Source: Trebonia kvetii (lineage in GTDB: Bacteria > Actinomycetota > Actinomycetes > Streptosporangiales > Streptosporangiaceae). Taken from it: a stretch of 64,000 nucleotides of DNA. The stretch lies in the NCBI RefSeq assembly GCF_007827045.1, contig NZ_RPFW01000006.1, positions 124,001 to 188,000 of the forward strand, in the 5' to 3' direction. Under the pieces are notes generated by a model. The model ran no database searches. It was not told the origin of the DNA and worked only from the letters and a program-made list of their open reading frames with translations. The translations under genes and the position numbers were made by a program. Of the stretch, positions 62,727 to 64,000 are shown piece by piece. Each line of letters begins with the position of its first letter. The first letter of the stretch is position 1.

Positions 62727-63259
62727 TGGATGATCGCGAGGAACTGCTGGCAGGCATCAAGGCGAAAGGCGTGGTGCACGGCGACTTCCAGCTCTCGTCT
62801 GGCGCCCACGCCACCAGCTACGTGGACCTGCGCCGGGTGACGCTAGATGGCCGGCTCGCCCCCCTTGTCGGGCGGGTACTGCTCAACGCGACCGCGGACC
62901 TGTCATACGACGCGGTCGGCGGCCTTACGCTCGGCGCGGACCCGGTCGCGACGGCGATGATGCACGCGGCGGCGAGCCGTGGCACCCCCATCGACGCATT
63001 CGTGGTGCGCAAGTCCGAGAAGGCGCACGGGCTGCAGCGGCGCATTGAGGGACCCGACGTGCAGGGCCGCCGGGTGCTCGCACTCGAGGACACGTCCACC
63101 ACGGGCAACTCCGTGCTCACGGCGGTCGACGCGCTCGAGGAGGCGGGCGCCGAGGTCGTCGGCGTCGCGGTCCTCGTCGACCGTGGCGCCAGGCAGAAGG
63201 TCGTCGAGCGCGGCCTGCCCTACGTCGCCGTATACGAACTTGACGAACTAGGGACATAG
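62726..63259 (+). CDS. pyrE: Orotate phosphoribosyltransferase
   Basis: 177 residues. PRPP-binding motif RVLALEDTSTTGNSVLTAV and the catalytic-loop RKSEKAHGLQRRIEG; the N-terminus has HGDFQLSSGAHATSYVDLRR. Converts orotate and PRPP to OMP in pyrimidine synthesis. GTG start, probably leaderless. Isolated from the main pyr cluster, as is common in actinobacteria. Convergent with a DedA gene. Confidence 0.95.
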   Translation: MDDREELLAGIKAKGVVHGDFQLSSGAHATSYVDLRRVTLDGRLAPLVGRVLLNATADLSYDAVGGLTLGADPVATAMMHAAASRGTPIDAFVVRKSEKAHGLQRRIEGPDVQGRRVLALEDTSTTGNSVLTAVDALEEAGAEVVGVAVLVDRGARQKVVERGLPYVAVYELDELGT

Positions 63260-63299
63260 CCCCACGAGCCAAAGCGGCGCGCGCGGAGGCGAGCGGGAA

Positions 63300-63956
63300 C
63301 TAGCGGCGAATGCGGTCCGCCGGCGCACCGCCGCCGCGGGCCGCGTTCGCCGCGGCCTCCCGCCGGAACTCGCGCAGCCGGATCACGACGAACGCGATGA
63401 TCGCGATGCCGACCACGGCCACCAGGACGTAGGTGGCCTGGGTGAGGCTGTGGTTGACCTTGCTCCACTCGCCGCCGAGGCTGTACCCAGCCCAGGACAG
63501 CGCGGTCACGTAGACAGCGGTGCCGATGAAGCTGAGGATCCCGAACCGCAGCGGCGGGATCTCCACGATCCCGGCGACGATCGACGCGAACGCCCGGACG
63601 ACGGGCAGCATGCGCGCCACCGGCAGCGCCCACGCGCCGCGCCCGACAAGGAACCGCTCGGCGCGGGCCACGTCCCTCTCGGTGATGAGGACGTACCTGC
63701 CGAGTCGGTGGACCAGCGGCCGGCCGCCTGCCCGGCCGACACCATAGGAGATGTAGGAGCCGATCATCTCGGCGAGCGTCCCTAGGATGATCACCATGGC
63801 CAGCGACGGGTGCTGGTGCGTGCCGGGGATGGCACCGGACGCGACCGCACCGCCGAGCAGGAACGTCAGCTCGGACGAGATCGGCACGCACATCGCTTGC
63901 AGCACGCCGAACACGATCACGGCGTAGATGGCGTGCGAAATCAGGAAGCTGGTCAT
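63300..63956 (-). CDS. DedA-family membrane protein
   Basis: 218 residues. DedA/SNARE-associated signatures: MCVPISSELTFLLGGAVA, then GYISYGVGRAGGR-like GSYISYGVGRAGGRP, FLVGRGAWALPVARMLPVVR and AFASIVAGIVEIP; four to six membrane helices. Family members act in membrane lipid flipping and homeostasis. ATG 63956 (AAAGG upstream) is preferred over GTG 63962. Confidence 0.88.
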   Translation of the reverse strand: MTSFLISHAIYAVIVFGVLQAMCVPISSELTFLLGGAVASGAIPGTHQHPSLAMVIILGTLAEMIGSYISYGVGRAGGRPLVHRLGRYVLITERDVARAERFLVGRGAWALPVARMLPVVRAFASIVAGIVEIPPLRFGILSFIGTAVYVTALSWAGYSLGGEWSKVNHSLTQATYVLVAVVGIAIIAFVVIRLREFRREAAANAARGGGAPADRIRR

Positions 63957-64000
63957 GCGCACCTTTGTACCCCATGGCAGGCATGGCCCACGCCGGTTCC

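Overview
The window is high-GC actinobacterial chromosome. The markers are a solitary BldC regulator, a DUF3073 protein, a dnaK-grpE-dnaJ-hspR-clpB block with HspR (HAIR) operators, a purS/purQ/purL/purF set, HTH-DUF5753/DUF397 genes, several apparently leaderless GTG starts and mostly non-CCA-encoding tRNAs. A Streptomyces/Streptosporangiales-type actinomycete fits. I cannot name the genus.

Layout. 1-10.6 kb is an accessory, partly decayed stretch: IS110-type transposase tail, SPW-repeat membrane protein plus secreted AMIN-like/GerMN protein, GyrI-like protein, IS21 remnant, flavin hydroxylase with its MarR regulator, dead SDR, divergent LysR/quinone-oxidoreductase pair, truncated AraC gene and truncated integrase. 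10.6-11.7 kb holds tRNA-Phe, -Asp, -Glu and -Lys with a PspC gene. 11.8-19.2 kb holds a SnoaL-like protein, a secreted protein, a methyltransferase/EamA/Lrp cluster, a solitary DNA methyltransferase, MscL, BldC and DUF3073. 19.2-25 kb is purine synthesis (purF, a sterol-carrier-like gene, purL, purQ, an anti-sigma-type ATPase and purS). 25.2-29 kb encodes a 2-oxoacid dehydrogenase complex (E1a, E1b, E2), then rhomboid and Dabb genes. 30-37.7 kb has a FadE5-like acyl-CoA dehydrogenase, a CbiX-like protein without its metal ligands, a secreted protein, release factor 3, chorismate mutase and a TmrB-like ATPase.

37.8-48.6 kb is the second accessory stretch: a frameshifted pentapeptide-repeat gene, an S9 peptidase, a sugar-kinase/GH65 pair and a phosphotransferase. 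The last three lie between two copies of a 19-bp direct repeat. The right copy abuts an integrase tail and tRNA-Gly(CCC). Next comes a DUF397 gene and an HTH-DUF5753 regulator split by a 950-bp IS5/ISL2-type insertion with a 3-bp target duplication. 48.6-64 kb returns to core genes: membrane Fe-S oxidoreductase, the chaperone block, an ECF sigma factor with its membrane partner, a TPR-like protein, a NYN-domain protein, pyrE and a DedA protein.

Functional links. HspR probably represses the chaperone block through two HAIR operators upstream of dnaK. PurS, PurQ and PurL form one FGAM synthetase and PurF supplies its pathway. The E1a/E1b/E2 genes are translationally coupled. I found no convincing wholly new multi-gene system. 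The best leads are the repeat-bounded kinase/GH65 island, the cleanly IS-split regulator, the metal-ligand-less CbiX-like protein with an arginine-rich repeat head, and the tandem palindromes upstream of bldC/DUF3073.
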